Below, piece by piece: positions 44,308-54,400 of a stretch of DNA of 64,000 bases. Position numbers and translations under genes: made by a program. The stretch spans positions 4,588,001-4,652,000 of the forward strand of contig NZ_CP007139.1 in NCBI RefSeq assembly GCF_000724625.1, read 5' to 3'. Source of the stretch: Fimbriimonas ginsengisoli Gsoil 348 (GTDB lineage: Bacteria; Armatimonadota; Fimbriimonadia; Fimbriimonadales; Fimbriimonadaceae). The first letter of the stretch is position 1. Every line of letters starts with the position of its first letter. Under the pieces are notes generated by a model, which was not told the DNA's origin, searched no databases, and saw nothing but the letters and a program-made list of their open reading frames with translations.

Positions 44308-44805
44308 TCAGGGCAACCCGACACAAATGGCTTCGACGACTTTCCTACCCTGCTCCAAGGATTTCATTGTCGGGGCAAGGATTTTGAAACTCATCCCGTC
44401 TGGGCGGCGGATAAGGTCGTAACCTTCGACAAACATGCCTTGGACCTGTTGAGGAGCGAGGAATCGCCGACCGTTCCAGTTTCCGATTTTCGCGATTTCG
44501 CCGATATTCTTGGGCAACCCGCCTCTCCCGGCTCGGGCGCCGGGCCGAAGCTCAGCGAACTGGGTCTTGTACCCCCCCTTACCGATGATAACGGTCACTC
44601 TCGCTCCCATCGGGGTGCTGAACCCGCCATCGGCATCCTTGGCCCAGGACGGCACCTTCACGGCGACCGGAGGAAGCGGTAAGGAGCCTCCGCCGGGTCC
44701 CGCGTTATAAGAGCGGACCTTGGAAACCCGCAATCCTTGCGCGGGACACGACGATAAGGAGACGACACAAAGGGCTAGGGCAGAGAAAATTCTCGAAGTA
44801 ATCAT
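44308..44805 (-). CDS. Secreted hypothetical protein
   Basis: A 165-residue protein with a signal peptide (MITSRIFSALALCVVSLSSCPAQG; SLSSC could also be a lipobox). The body is basic and rich in Gly and Pro in its first part, then alpha/beta (IGNWNGRRFLAPQQVQGMFVEGYDLI). No family recognised. ATG 44805 lies only 14 bases after the terminator hairpin of the upstream operon; longer in-frame readings pass through that hairpin. Confidence 0.7.
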   Translation of the reverse strand: MITSRIFSALALCVVSLSSCPAQGLRVSKVRSYNAGPGGGSLPLPPVAVKVPSWAKDADGGFSTPMGARVTVIIGKGGYKTQFAELRPGARAGRGGLPKNIGEIAKIGNWNGRRFLAPQQVQGMFVEGYDLIRRPDGMSFKILAPTMKSLEQGRKVVEAICVGLP

Positions 44806-44807
44806 TT

Positions 44808-44861
44808 GACAAAATTTCTGCAACCCTCGAGCTCGGCGCGATCGCCGAACTCGAGGGTTGC
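44808..44861 (-). terminator. Intrinsic terminator of the minus-strand prepilin operon
   Basis: gcaaccctcgagctcggcg (44820-44838) pairs with cgccgaactcgagggttgc (44843-44861) with one internal mismatch; on the minus strand agaaattttg follows. Confidence 0.85.
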
Positions 44862-44872
44862 TTACTTGGGAC

Positions 44873-45127
44873 CTACTTGCCGGCCAGTGCCGCTTCTCGA
44901 GCTTCCGCGGATTTATCCGCATCCGTCTCGTGGCCCCGCGCATGGGTCTGCGCGTTTTGAGCCGCAAGTTCCGCCGTCTTCATGGTATGGCCCGGTGACC
45001 CGGCCTGTACCGTTCCAACGACTTCCTGCTTATCGCCCGCCGACATTTTGACTGCCTGGAAGGCGACCAGAGCGACCGCGACCACTACGGTGGCGATCAA
45101 GAGCACCTTCTTAAGCGTATCGCTCAT
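44873..45127 (-). CDS. Small single-helix membrane protein paired with a prepilin gene
   Basis: An 84-residue protein: MSDTLKK, one membrane helix (VLLIATVVVAVALVAFQAV), then a hydrophilic tail rich in Ala, Glu, His and Lys. It starts 2 bases after the prepilin stop codon, the same arrangement as the 53-residue protein at 44032, with a similar start (MTDKKK versus MSDTLKK) and helix but different tail. No family recognised. Confidence 0.8.
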   Translation of the reverse strand: MSDTLKKVLLIATVVVAVALVAFQAVKMSAGDKQEVVGTVQAGSPGHTMKTAELAAQNAQTHARGHETDADKSAEAREAALAGK

Positions 45128-45129
45128 GT

Positions 45130-46062
45130 CTAGTGGAACGCCTCATCCCAGTGGACTTTATTCTTCGCCTTCGCAGCGATCGCTCCGTTGATGTCGGTTA
45201 CCCATCGTCGGTCCATCAGCTGATGGCGGTCCATTCCCTTGGCGTGTCCGTCCGCGAACAGGTAGTTCGTGGTCTTTCCGCCCGTGTAGGCTCCGATGGA
45301 CATCGCGTCGGTGCTGCAGCACCAGGCGTACGCGACATTGATCGTCTTCGGCCAAGCGGGGATGCCGCCCGAAAGCTCTACGTTATCGAACGCCCACGCT
45401 CGACCGTCGGCCCGGTATTGAACCAAGCCCGAATAGTACGACCAAGAAATGTACGCGGGGCTCAAGATCGCGGTGTCCGCCGGAGCGCCGATCTGGGTGG
45501 TCGAGAACGAACCGGTCGTACCGTTCCTCGGGGTGCCGTCGGAAAGTGCCCAGGCATGACCGAAGACTCCGAACGAGGTGACGCTGGGGCTCGCCGAGCC
45601 CTGGTTGATCCAGTTCGTCTGGCCGTTATAGCTCGGGATATAGCTGACGGCTCCGCCGGTCCAGCGATCTCCGCACTGATTCGTGCCGTCGCACCGCTCC
45701 ATAGTGTCGTTCGGCGACTTCCAAATCTGGCGATTCTTCACGTACGGCTCGAGCTGCGAAACGATGCTCATCACCTGATGGCAGTCTCCCAGCGGGGTAC
45801 CGGACGGAAGACCACATCCCCAGTTGCTGGCCCCTTCGCGAATCGTTGGCAAAACATCGTCTGAGTCGCCTACGTAGATGTTCATCGACGTGCCAATCTG
45901 CTTCAGATTAGACAGGTCCGCCGTCTTCTTCGCGGCGTCTTTTGCCTGGGCAAAGACCGGGAAGAGGATGGCCGCCAGGATGGCGATGATGGCAATGACC
46001 ACCAAGAGTTCGATCAAGGTAAATCCCGACCGCTTGGAAATTAAATATGAATTTCGTGACAT
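45130..46062 (-). CDS. Stand-alone prepilin with DUF1559-like head
   Basis: A 310-residue prepilin: leader [22 protein letters not shown], helix ending [15 protein letters not shown], then [21 protein letters not shown]. The head carries several Cys pairs and the [13 protein letters not shown] strand. ATG 46062 follows AAGGAA. An open frame upstream to 46470 runs antisense to feoA and is not real. It is the first gene of a two-gene operon with the small membrane protein. Confidence 0.9.
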   Translation of the reverse strand: MSRNSYLISKRSGFTLIELLVVIAIIAILAAILFPVFAQAKDAAKKTADLSNLKQIGTSMNIYVGDSDDVLPTIREGASNWGCGLPSGTPLGDCHQVMSIVSQLEPYVKNRQIWKSPNDTMERCDGTNQCGDRWTGGAVSYIPSYNGQTNWINQGSASPSVTSFGVFGHAWALSDGTPRNGTTGSFSTTQIGAPADTAILSPAYISWSYYSGLVQYRADGRAWAFDNVELSGGIPAWPKTINVAYAWCCSTDAMSIGAYTGGKTTNYLFADGHAKGMDRHQLMDRRWVTDINGAIAAKAKNKVHWDEAFH

Positions 46063-46324
46063 ACGCAATTCCTTGAGTTCCCAATACCAATAAATTCGGG
46101 TATCGGCACCTATACAAGAGAATAATACAAATCGGGCCGCTTGGACGCAATGGAAATGCAGAAGGTTCGAGCGGATCTCGAAAATGGCGCTTTCGGCGGC
46201 GAAGAAACGTGCCGAGACCGATGAAATGGTCCGTCCACTAAAAAGGGAAATGGCGGCATGTAGGCATTTCGGACGGTTTTTGTCCATTTTCCGAAGTCGG
46301 GGAATGAATCCAGACATTTTTGGG

Positions 46325-46330
46325 TAGATT
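46325..46330 (+). promoter_or_regulatory. TAGATT -10 box, leaderless start of feoA
   Basis: TAGATT ends 6 bases before ATG 46337. No Fur box could be recognised by eye. The 274-base gap (46063-46336) is otherwise without a gene. Confidence 0.5.
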
Positions 46331-46336
46331 AAGAAC

Positions 46337-46588
46337 ATGACACCCGGAACCGGGGCGGTGAAGAGTTTTGCGGATCTCAAGAAAGGGATGCGCGCACAGG
46401 TAGTTCGCGTCACGCAGGAGTCCGCCGAAACCGTTCGACTGCAAGAGATGGGGCTAACCCCCGGCACCACGTTCCGCGTGGTAAAGGTCGCGCCGTTCGG
46501 CGATCCGATCGAGATCGAGCTGCGTGGCTACCGACTTTGCCTTCGAAAGCGCGAGACCGATTGCTTTGAGATCGAAGTCCTCGATTAG
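46337..46588 (+). CDS. feoA: Ferrous iron transport protein A
   Basis: An 83-residue SH3-like Feo[51 protein letters not shown]. It is a cytoplasmic partner of FeoB needed for ferrous iron uptake. It sits directly before feoB and the two overlap or nearly touch. Confidence 0.95.
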   Translation: MTPGTGAVKSFADLKKGMRAQVVRVTQESAETVRLQEMGLTPGTTFRVVKVAPFGDPIEIELRGYRLCLRKRETDCFEIEVLD

Positions 46589-48755
46589 TCCAGATCCGTC
46601 GAAACCGGCCAACTCCTTGGAGCCGGTCTCCACTTCCCCCCTGGTCGCCCTCGTGGGCAACCCGAACGCAGGGAAAACCACCCTCTTTAACGCCCTTACC
46701 GGCTCTCATCAAAAGGTCGGCAACTACCCCGGCGTCACCGTCGAGCACGTCTCCGGAACGCTTAAGCTTGAAGAAGGAAGCGTCGAGTGTGTCGACGTTC
46801 CCGGCCTCTACTCTCTTCAAGCCGTTTCCGAGGACGAACGGGTCGCTCTCAAGGTGATCGAAGGCACGATGCCTGGGGTTCGGCGTCCCACGCTACTCGT
46901 CTGCGTCCTCGACGCCACCAATCTCGAGCGCAACCTCTACTTCTACCACCAGCTCGCCGACGCGGGTTACCCGATCCTCATCGCCCTGACGATGGTCGAT
47001 CGACTGCGGACGAAGGGATCTGAGATCGACCTCGCCCGGCTCAGCAACCTACTCGGCGCCGAAGTGATTCCTTTGGTCGGACACAAAGAGAAGGGGTTAG
47101 AAGAGCTGCGCGACGCAATCTCGCGACACCTCGAAGACCCCCGGCCGCCGATCGTGGACGAGGCGACGGGCGACGCGGCGGAGCTGAAGGTAGCCGCCCT
47201 CAGCGAGCGGCTGGCGCGCCTCGGCCAATCGTCGACGCATGCGGAAGTTCGCCAAATGCTTCTCGACCCCACTGAGACCAGCGAGGCTTTTCTGGAAGGA
47301 TTTCCCGAGGTTCGCGAGGCTTTTCGCGAAGCGCGAGAGCAGTTGGTGGCCAACCCGCGCCCTCCGGCCGAGGTTGCCAGCCGTTATCAGTGGGCGACCA
47401 TGGTCCAACGCGCCGTGGTGCGAGAGGCCGACCGGCCGAAGCGAAGCCGCACCGACAAAATCGACGCCGTTCTGACCCACCGGGTCTTCGGCCTTGCGAT
47501 CTTCGTCGGAATCATGTACCTCGTCTTCCTGTCGATTTACAGTTTCGCGACGCCATTCATGAACGGCATCGATGCCGGTTTCGGATGGATTAAGGGAGTG
47601 GTTTCTCCCCGTTTAGAATCGGTCCCGATTCTTCAGTCGTTGGTCGTCGACGGCATTATCGGCGGCGCGGGATCGATGCTGGTCTTCCTCCCCCAGATCC
47701 TCATCCTCTTCTTCTTCATCGCGTTGCTGGAGGGGACCGGGTATCTCGCTCGCGCCGCGTTCCTCATGGACCGGCTCCTCGGGTGGTGCGGGCTCAACGG
47801 TCGCGCCTTTATTCCGCTTCTCTCCAGCTTCGCCTGCGCCATCCCGGGGATCATGGCGGCGCGGGTGATGCCGGACCGCAATAGCCGTCTGGCGACGATC
47901 CTGGTGTCTCCGCTCATGTCTTGCAGCGCGCGGCTACCCGTCTACCTGCTGCTCATCGGAGCGTTCATCGAGCCGAAGCTGGGCGCGGCGTGGGCGGGAT
48001 TCGTGCTGTTCGCGATGCACCTGCTCGGACTGTTCATCGCCATCCCGATCGTCTGGTTCCTGAACCGAAAGGTGATCAAGGGGAAGCGCCTCCCATTCTT
48101 GCTCGAGTTGCCGCCGTACCAGTGGCCGAAGTGGAAAGACGTCTGGATCGCGATGTACTTCCGAGCCAAGGTTTTCGTCAAGACCGCGGGCACGATCATC
48201 GTCTTCATGTCGATCCTGATTTGGGCGCTCTCCTACTTCCCACGTCTCTCCACCACCCAAGTCGCTCAAATCAGGCAAAGCTATGCCAGCGCCGACAAGG
48301 TCGAGATCCAAAAGCATATCGACGAAGAGCAGCTCGCCCAGTCGGTGCTCGGCCGCTTCGGAAAGGTGATCGAGCCGGTCTTCCGCCCCGCCGGGTTCGA
48401 CTGGCGGATCACGACGTCGATTCTCTCCGCCTTCCCGGCGCGGGAAACGGTGGTGCCGTCGCTCGGGATCATCTTCTCGCTGGGCGGCGACGTCGACGAG
48501 AAGTCGACCGACCTGCGCAAGACGATGGCGGAGGCTACTTGGCCGGACGGACGCCCGCTCTTTACCCCTTGGACCGCCGTCGGCCTCATGGTCTTCTTCG
48601 CCCTCTGCGCGCAATGCATGGCCACCCTCGCCACCGTCCGTCGCGAGACGAATAGCTGGAAATGGCCTTGGTTCATGTTCACCTACATGACCGCCCTCGC
48701 TTACATCGCCGCAGTCCTAATCCACCAAGTCGGCCGTCTTTTTGGATCGCCGTAA
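46524..48755 (+). CDS. feoB: Ferrous iron transporter B
   Basis: A 743-residue (from GTG 46524) Fe2+ transporter: N-terminal G domain with G1 GNPNAGKT (45-52), G2 NYPGVTVE and G3 DVPGLYSL, then the membrane part with Gate motifs ([24 protein letters not shown]). The G4 motif, normally NxxD, is TMVD (156-159), which is odd since the Asn gives guanine specificity. GTG 46524 would overlap feoA by 65 bases; TTG 46617 is a possible shorter start ([14 protein letters not shown]). The frame is the real gene in either case. Confidence 0.93.
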   Translation: MATDFAFESARPIALRSKSSISPDPSKPANSLEPVSTSPLVALVGNPNAGKTTLFNALTGSHQKVGNYPGVTVEHVSGTLKLEEGSVECVDVPGLYSLQAVSEDERVALKVIEGTMPGVRRPTLLVCVLDATNLERNLYFYHQLADAGYPILIALTMVDRLRTKGSEIDLARLSNLLGAEVIPLVGHKEKGLEELRDAISRHLEDPRPPIVDEATGDAAELKVAALSERLARLGQSSTHAEVRQMLLDPTETSEAFLEGFPEVREAFREAREQLVANPRPPAEVASRYQWATMVQRAVVREADRPKRSRTDKIDAVLTHRVFGLAIFVGIMYLVFLSIYSFATPFMNGIDAGFGWIKGVVSPRLESVPILQSLVVDGIIGGAGSMLVFLPQILILFFFIALLEGTGYLARAAFLMDRLLGWCGLNGRAFIPLLSSFACAIPGIMAARVMPDRNSRLATILVSPLMSCSARLPVYLLLIGAFIEPKLGAAWAGFVLFAMHLLGLFIAIPIVWFLNRKVIKGKRLPFLLELPPYQWPKWKDVWIAMYFRAKVFVKTAGTIIVFMSILIWALSYFPRLSTTQVAQIRQSYASADKVEIQKHIDEEQLAQSVLGRFGKVIEPVFRPAGFDWRITTSILSAFPARETVVPSLGIIFSLGGDVDEKSTDLRKTMAEATWPDGRPLFTPWTAVGLMVFFALCAQCMATLATVRRETNSWKWPWFMFTYMTALAYIAAVLIHQVGRLFGSP

Positions 48756-48768
48756 TCGGCAAGCGCAG

Positions 48769-48774
48769 TAAACT
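48769..48774 (+). promoter_or_regulatory. TAAACT -10 box before lysS
   Basis: TAAACT ends 11 bases before ATG 48786, giving a leader of only a few bases. Confidence 0.4.
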
Positions 48775-48785
48775 CTCCCGTTCCG

Positions 48786-50327
48786 ATGAACGAAGAGCTT
48801 TCCCTCCGTGAAGTGCGCCTCGTCAAGCTCCAGCGAATGCGCGAGCTTGGCCACGACCCGTACCGGGTCGAAAAATGGGAGCGCACCCAGAGCGCCCACG
48901 AGATGTTGGAGACGTTCGAGGAGCAGAAACCGGTCAGCTTCGCCGGACGCGTCGTCTCCTACCGTCTCATGGGCAAAGCCGGCTTCGCCCATATTTCCGA
49001 CGGCGACGGCCGGATCCAAGGTTATTTCAGAAAGGACGACCTCGGCGAAGTCGGCTGGGAGCTGTACAACCTGCTCGATGTGGGCGACCACATTGGCGTC
49101 AAGGGATACCTCTTCACGACCAAGACGGGTGAAAAGTCGATCCACGTCAGCGAGCTCCAACCGCTAAGCAAGGCGCTCCAGAACCTGCCGATCGGCAAGG
49201 AAAAGGACGGTCACGTCTTCTACGGTCTTACCGACGTCGATCAACGGTACCGCCACCGCCACCTCGATCTCCTGTCGAACGCCGACGCCCGCCGCACCCT
49301 GATCGACCGGATGCGGATCACCCGAGCGGTCCGTCACTACTTCGACTCCCATGGGTACCTCGAGGTGGAGACCCCGATCCTGCAGATCGAAGCGGGCGGC
49401 GCGACCGCTCGGCCGTTCCACACCCATTACAACGCGTACGAGACGGACGTCAAGCTCCGGATCTCGCTTGAGCTGTACCTGAAGCGGCTGATCTGCGGCG
49501 ATCTGCCGCGGGTGTACGAGATCGGCCGCGTCTTCCGAAACGAGGGGGTCTCCCAACGGCACAACCCGGAGTTCACGCTCTTGGAGTTCTATGAGGCGTA
49601 CGCCGACATGGAGACGATGATGCAGCGGGTGGAAGAGTGCTTCCGCTTCGTCGCCAACGAAGTGTACGGAAGCCCCCTCCTCGTCGATGCATCGTGCGAT
49701 GAGGAGGGGGTTGGGGGTGGAGAAAAAAGATCCCTCGACTTCGGCAAGCCGTGGAAGCGGGTCAACCTCCTCCAAGAGATCGAGGGTCACACCGGGCTGA
49801 CTCACGACGACCTCTCGTCCCTGGAGAAGGCTCAGAAGGCACTCGGCCACCGCGAGGTCGTTAATCCGGCCACGGGCAAGCGGATTAACGCGGACGACGA
49901 GAACAACCTTGGCGGACTGATCGAAAAGCTCCTGGAAGTCTTTGTCGAACCCACTCTCCAGGAGCCGACGTTCGTGGTCGGCTACCCGATCGAGACGTCG
50001 CCGCTGGCCAAGAAGGACCCGAACAACCCGCGGATGACGCAGCGGTTCGAGGGGTACATCCTAGGCAAAGAGGTGTGCAATGCCTTCTCCGAGATCAACG
50101 ATCCGATCGACCAGCGCGAGCGGTTCGAGCAGCAGCTCGGGGAGCGCGCCAAGGGCGACGACGAGGCACATCCGATGGACGAAGAGTTCATCTACGCCCT
50201 CGAATGCGGTATGCCGCCGACCGGCGGCTGCGGTATCGGCATCGACCGGATGGCGATGATGCTCACGGGCAGCGACCACCTCCGAGAAGTCCTCCTCTTC
50301 CCCTTCATGCGGCCGACCGCCGAGTGA
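48786..50327 (+). CDS. lysS: Class II lysyl-tRNA synthetase with a palindrome-derived insertion
   Basis: A 513-residue lysyl-tRNA synthetase: OB-fold anticodon domain (about 50-150: VSFAGRVVSYRLMGKAGFAHI), then class II motif 1 (YLEVETPIL), motif 2 (VYEIGRVFRNEGVSQRHNPEF) and motif 3 (GCGIGIDRMAMML). It charges tRNA-Lys. Between motifs 2 and 3, residues about 296-315 (LLVDASCDEEGVGGGEKR) interrupt the usual sequence before LDFGKPW; the DNA there is a palindromic repeat at 49673-49710. It follows feoB by 30 bases but has its own promoter box. Confidence 0.95.
   Translation: MNEELSLREVRLVKLQRMRELGHDPYRVEKWERTQSAHEMLETFEEQKPVSFAGRVVSYRLMGKAGFAHISDGDGRIQGYFRKDDLGEVGWELYNLLDVGDHIGVKGYLFTTKTGEKSIHVSELQPLSKALQNLPIGKEKDGHVFYGLTDVDQRYRHRHLDLLSNADARRTLIDRMRITRAVRHYFDSHGYLEVETPILQIEAGGATARPFHTHYNAYETDVKLRISLELYLKRLICGDLPRVYEIGRVFRNEGVSQRHNPEFTLLEFYEAYADMETMMQRVEECFRFVANEVYGSPLLVDASCDEEGVGGGEKRSLDFGKPWKRVNLLQEIEGHTGLTHDDLSSLEKAQKALGHREVVNPATGKRINADDENNLGGLIEKLLEVFVEPTLQEPTFVVGYPIETSPLAKKDPNNPRMTQRFEGYILGKEVCNAFSEINDPIDQRERFEQQLGERAKGDDEAHPMDEEFIYALECGMPPTGGCGIGIDRMAMMLTGSDHLREVLLFPFMRPTAE
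49673..49710. repeat. Palindromic element inside lysS
   Basis: ccccctcctc (49673-49682) pairs exactly with gaggaggggg (49701-49710), with further inner pairing, and is followed by ttgggggtggag. The reading frame passes through it without a stop. Confidence 0.8.
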
Positions 50328-50340
50328 CCGTAGTGCCGCC

Positions 50341-50388
50341 TTCCCAGGCGGCATCTTCTCAAGTGTCCCCCCGGCATCCTGCCGGGCC
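50341..50388. terminator. Two hairpins between convergent genes
   Basis: gccgccttcccaggcggc (50337-50354) is followed by atcttctc, and cccggcatcctgccggg (50371-50387) lies next to it. Between lysS and the minus-strand deacetylase gene; the first could terminate lysS. Confidence 0.55.
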
Positions 50389-50395
50389 GTCGGAG

Positions 50396-51373
50396 CTATA
50401 AAGAACTGAACTGAAACCCGCGGTCGCGCAACCGCTGAACCAGGGTGGGCAGCGCCTCCACCGTCTCGCGGACTCCCGCGTGAAGCTGAATCTCACTCCC
50501 GGCCCGCACGGCGGACAAAACCCGCCTCAGGAGCTCAGAGGTTCCTGGCCGCGTATAGTCGTATGGATCGACCACCGGCGGCGGCTGCCCTAAGCCCATG
50601 ATCTGCTCCGACCCCGGGGCTCGGTACAGGCGGAAATCGCGTCCCAAGGCGCGGCGAAAAGCCTCGTGGCAGCGGTCAAGCTGAGGGCTTGAAGCATCGT
50701 GAGACCATGAGTGGCATTGCACGGAATGTCCCTCCCTCAGCGCCCGGCGAAGCAGCTTCACATTCGCTTCGATTCGCGAGCCAAGGCAAAACAGGGTCGC
50801 TTTCACCCCGGTCGCGCGCAACGCGTCGAGCAGCTCTTCCCCGCCGTTCGCGGGTGGGAAGTCGTCGAAGGTGAGGTAGACCGTCCCCCCGCTCGCTTCA
50901 TCTCCTCGCAAGGCCGATCTCACCGCGGCGAGTAAATCGTCGCGCCGCACGATTCCGGAAGAGGAGAACGAAACTCGGCCCGTACGGTCGACGACCACCG
51001 TCGTAGGAACCCGGTCGACTCCCACGTGGCGGGACCAAGCCGCGCCGGCATCGCGCCATAGCGGCAACCCGCCGTTGTTTCGCGCCACTTCCGCCCACCG
51101 GCCGTCGATGGAGACGGTTCGGATATCCACCGGCAACCCTCTCAAGGCCCCTTTGACCTCGACCAGCTTCGGCACTTGGGCCTTCCACGTGTCGCACCAG
51201 TAGGCACAGAACGAAAAGACCGTCACCCGGCCCGCTCTCCACTCGACCGCCTTGCCGGCCTGGTCCAGCAGCTTAGCCGCCTGCCATCGGTCTCCCGATT
51301 GCACCGACTGGCCGAAGGCGACTGACATGCTCGCCAGCAGAAGTGGCACGGGCAGCTTGCCCGTGGGTATCAT
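50396..51373 (-). CDS. Thioredoxin-fold and NodB polysaccharide deacetylase fusion, secreted
   Basis: A 325-residue exported protein. Signal peptide MIPTGKLPVPLLLASMSVAFG; a TlpA-like thioredoxin domain (about 25-158) with FCAYWCDTW at 55-63, where the redox pair CxxC has become CDTW, and VDRVPTTVVVDRTGRV with the cis-Pro; then a NodB deacetylase domain with TFDD (168-171) and zinc site HSWSH (221-225). NodB enzymes remove acetyl groups from GlcNAc polymers or peptidoglycan. The pairing in one chain is unusual. The first codons come from a palindromic repeat (see 51342-51487). Confidence 0.75.
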   Translation of the reverse strand: MIPTGKLPVPLLLASMSVAFGQSVQSGDRWQAAKLLDQAGKAVEWRAGRVTVFSFCAYWCDTWKAQVPKLVEVKGALRGLPVDIRTVSIDGRWAEVARNNGGLPLWRDAGAAWSRHVGVDRVPTTVVVDRTGRVSFSSSGIVRRDDLLAAVRSALRGDEASGGTVYLTFDDFPPANGGEELLDALRATGVKATLFCLGSRIEANVKLLRRALREGHSVQCHSWSHDASSPQLDRCHEAFRRALGRDFRLYRAPGSEQIMGLGQPPPVVDPYDYTRPGTSELLRRVLSAVRAGSEIQLHAGVRETVEALPTLVQRLRDRGFQFSSL

Positions 51374-51487
51374 GCGCGGCCCGCCCATGAGGCCGAAAGA
51401 CGCTCAACGAGCTTCATCCACCGGTCGATATGGGATATTTCAGGCGCGGGCCACGCCTGATACCCACGGGCGAGCCGCCCGTGCCAC
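51342..51487. repeat. Two facing copies of a GC-rich palindromic repeat
   Basis: agtggcacgggcagcttgcccgtgggtatca (51342-51372) and its mirror tacccacgggcgagccgcccgtgccac (51461-51487), with a third palindrome gcgcggcccgcccatg (51374-51389) and caggcgcgggccacgcctg (51441-51459) between. The left copy overlaps the start codon of the deacetylase gene. Confidence 0.85.
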
Positions 51488-51497
51488 GAACGATCGC

Positions 51498-54400
51498 TCA
51501 CGGGTGGACCACCAGTTTCGTTGCTGCGGACTGGCCGCGCTGTTGGGGGCGGCGGAGGTATTCGGCGATGGCGGGGAGGGCGATCAGGTTGCCGTCCGAT
51601 TCGGCCCGTAGATAGTAGCGGAAGAACGCGGGGGCGCCGGCGTTGACGAGGTGATGGATAACCACGCCGTCGCGAACGTCTTCTTGCACGTACCCGGTGT
51701 ACTCTCCTTCAACAAACTCGAAACCGGCCGGGATCGGCTCGGTGATCCGCACGGCGTCAGAGCGGTCATCGCCCCACACCACCACGGTGCAGCGAACCGG
51801 CTCGCCGGGGCGGATCACTCGATCCACCTCCGACCAGACCCCGGCTTCGTTCTTCACTTCGTATCGGCGATTAACGCGCACTCCGGTGGCGTTTTCAACC
51901 AGAACGTTGCGGTAGTACCGCAAGGTAGCGTTAAACATCACCTCGCCGCCGCCGTCGCGGGCGAGCTTAATCGATTCAGTCGGCAAGGAATCGAGCGGCA
52001 AGTCGATGCTGGAACTTGCATCCACCGTCGAGGGTTTCAGGGCGACGCTTTTTCCGTTTACGATTGCGGTGACCGATCCGATCGAGGTTGCCGATGGATG
52101 GTTCTTTGCGTAAAGGCTCAGGGCGTAGGCGATGGTGGCGTCTTCGTCCATGGACCGGGACCATTCGTCTCGAGTGACGAGCCAAGTAACCAGGCGGTCC
52201 TGCAGATCGGCGTGAAGGCCCAGGCGAGATAAAACCAAAAGCAGCTCCGCCGTCGTTTCACCCTCCGAGGCGGTCCAACCCAGACCTTCGCCCACGGGTA
52301 CGAAGGCGGCGCCGGGTCCGTCGGACACGAGCTTGGTTACTTCGCCAACGATGTTCTGCGCGCTGGCGCGGTCCGTAGGGGCGAGAGCCTCGGCCAATCG
52401 GAGGCGGGCATAGGGCGAGAGGTGAATACCGCGCTCGCTGACCTCGGCGATGCTGTCCTTGCCGTGCTCTTCGTTCAGCTCGACCATCGATGCCGCGAGC
52501 AGCGCCCGGTGTTCCCACAAAGGAGACCGGTCGTATTGCGCCCTTGCCCCATTCTTTGCGGCGTTCAACATCGCGGGAAATACCGAAACTCCGGCGTTCC
52601 TCGCAACCGAGATCGCATGGCCCACGCGAGCCGTGATCACCGGATCCGACGGGGCGTTGTCCCACCAGCCCCATCCGTCCGGATGCTCGGTGCGAGAGAG
52701 GAGGGCGAGCGCTTCCCTCGCATCGTCTTCATGGCCAACCCGACCCGCCGAGGCGACCGCGATCAGGCCGTTCGCCGCCGCCGGCGAGCCGTAACGTCCC
52801 GAACGTAGGACCCGTTCCGCGGTTTGCCTCATCGCCGGCGCTACCCCGGCAAAGACTCGGATCGAGAGGGTCGCGCCGTCACCCATGGCATCGCTCGGGA
52901 GCGGTAATTTGACGGTGGCGTCCTGCCTCATGGCGCCCGCCGCCTGCACGGTTTCTCGGACTCCCTGAGGCACGATCGGAACCGAGACCTGCAACGCATC
53001 TGAGAGATCCGCCGTCGGGCCGTTCGCCTTCGCGAGCAGAGTAAAGCGCCCACTTGCCGGCACTTTGGCGGCGTTCAGCCGCCATTTGACGGTCTGCTGA
53101 GAGCGGGGCTTCATCTCAACCGTCGTCGGCGTCCCGGGCGTGCCGATTCCATCCCCTTCGAGCGTCACCTGGGTCGACACCATGCCGTCACTGCGATTAT
53201 TGACGGTCCCGATCAAGGTGAACTCGTCTCCTTGAGCAACCACTCTCGGCGTCGCCAACCGAAGCGTGAGCGGCCTGGTCGCGACGAAGCTACTGCGCCC
53301 GATTCCGACCTGAGTGTCGGCGGTTACGCCGCGAGCGGTCGCCCGCCAAGTGGTCAGGTTCCCCGGCACCTCGAATTCGGCCACGCCGACCCCGCCCGGG
53401 CCGGTGCTCACAAAAGCGTTCCAGTAAGCAGTGTCCTCGAATCGCTGGCGAACGGGAGCGACCGCGTTTGCCCGTTGATATGCGCCGCCCGAGACTTCTT
53501 CCGGGCAGGTCGAGGTGGTCGAGACGCCGTCTTCGCGCCGGCCCCAATAGAAGCCGTAAGGGTCGGCGGTCGTGTCCGGCGAGAGGGCATAGATCGCCTC
53601 GTCGACGACCGAAAGCGCGACCTCCGCCGGGATCGGATGCCCTTTGCTGTCGAGCGTACGCACCCTGATCCTCGCGTGATCGCCTGGTCTCAGCTCTTTT
53701 TGATCCGGAATGGTCTCGACGGTTATCTGCCGAGTGGGATCCGGAACCGGCAGCACCGCGCTTCCGGACTGAAGCCCCTGCTCACTCCATTGGTCGACCG
53801 TGACGTAGCCGTTCGGCGATTGCTCGACCGACGTATTGAATCTCCACGAACGCCCGGACGATCGACCGGGAAGGACGCGGTAGGCAAAGATGTCTCCGCC
53901 CTCCAGCACAAGAAGCGCCGGCCGGTTCGGACGATTGGTCGTCATGTACGCGGTGGCGGCTTGGCCTGGCACGTAAACCCTGCGGTCGAGCCTAAGGTCG
54001 ATTTGGGGCTGGGGGTTCTCACGCGGCGCCTTGTAGTCCGGCCCCGCTACGTACACTTCAAGCGAGCTCTTCGCCTTGCGGCCCGTTCCATCTGGAGCAA
54101 CTGCCTCGATCGACAGCGATCCTTCCGCCCGGGCTGGCAATTCGGTGACGAGTTTGCCGGTCGGGGGGACGGTGACCGTCCGGTCGGCCAGAAGCTTCTT
54201 CCGGAAACGCCCTTCCTTTTCGACCCACTCGGGCTCAAAGAGTCGCAGATCGACCTTTGCACCGATGGGCCGCCCGTCGAGATCGACGGCACGCACTTCA
54301 ACCGGGATCAAGCCTCCAAGCGGCGTGACCGACTGTCCCGAGGTCAAACCGATGCGAATCGCGGCGGCATACACGGGAACGGAGGTGCCGCCGGTGACCT

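Noticed and set aside
44806-44967. 54-residue N-terminal extension of the protein at 44308
   Set aside because: It passes through the terminator hairpin and is Arg-rich; ATG 44805 begins a signal peptide.
45158-45864. Open frames opposite the prepilin at 45130
   Set aside because: Arg/Val-rich shadows of the prepilin reading frame.
46063-46470. 136-residue N-terminal extension of the prepilin at 45130
   Set aside because: It runs through the intergenic gap and antisense to feoA; ATG 46062 has a ribosome site and a normal leader.
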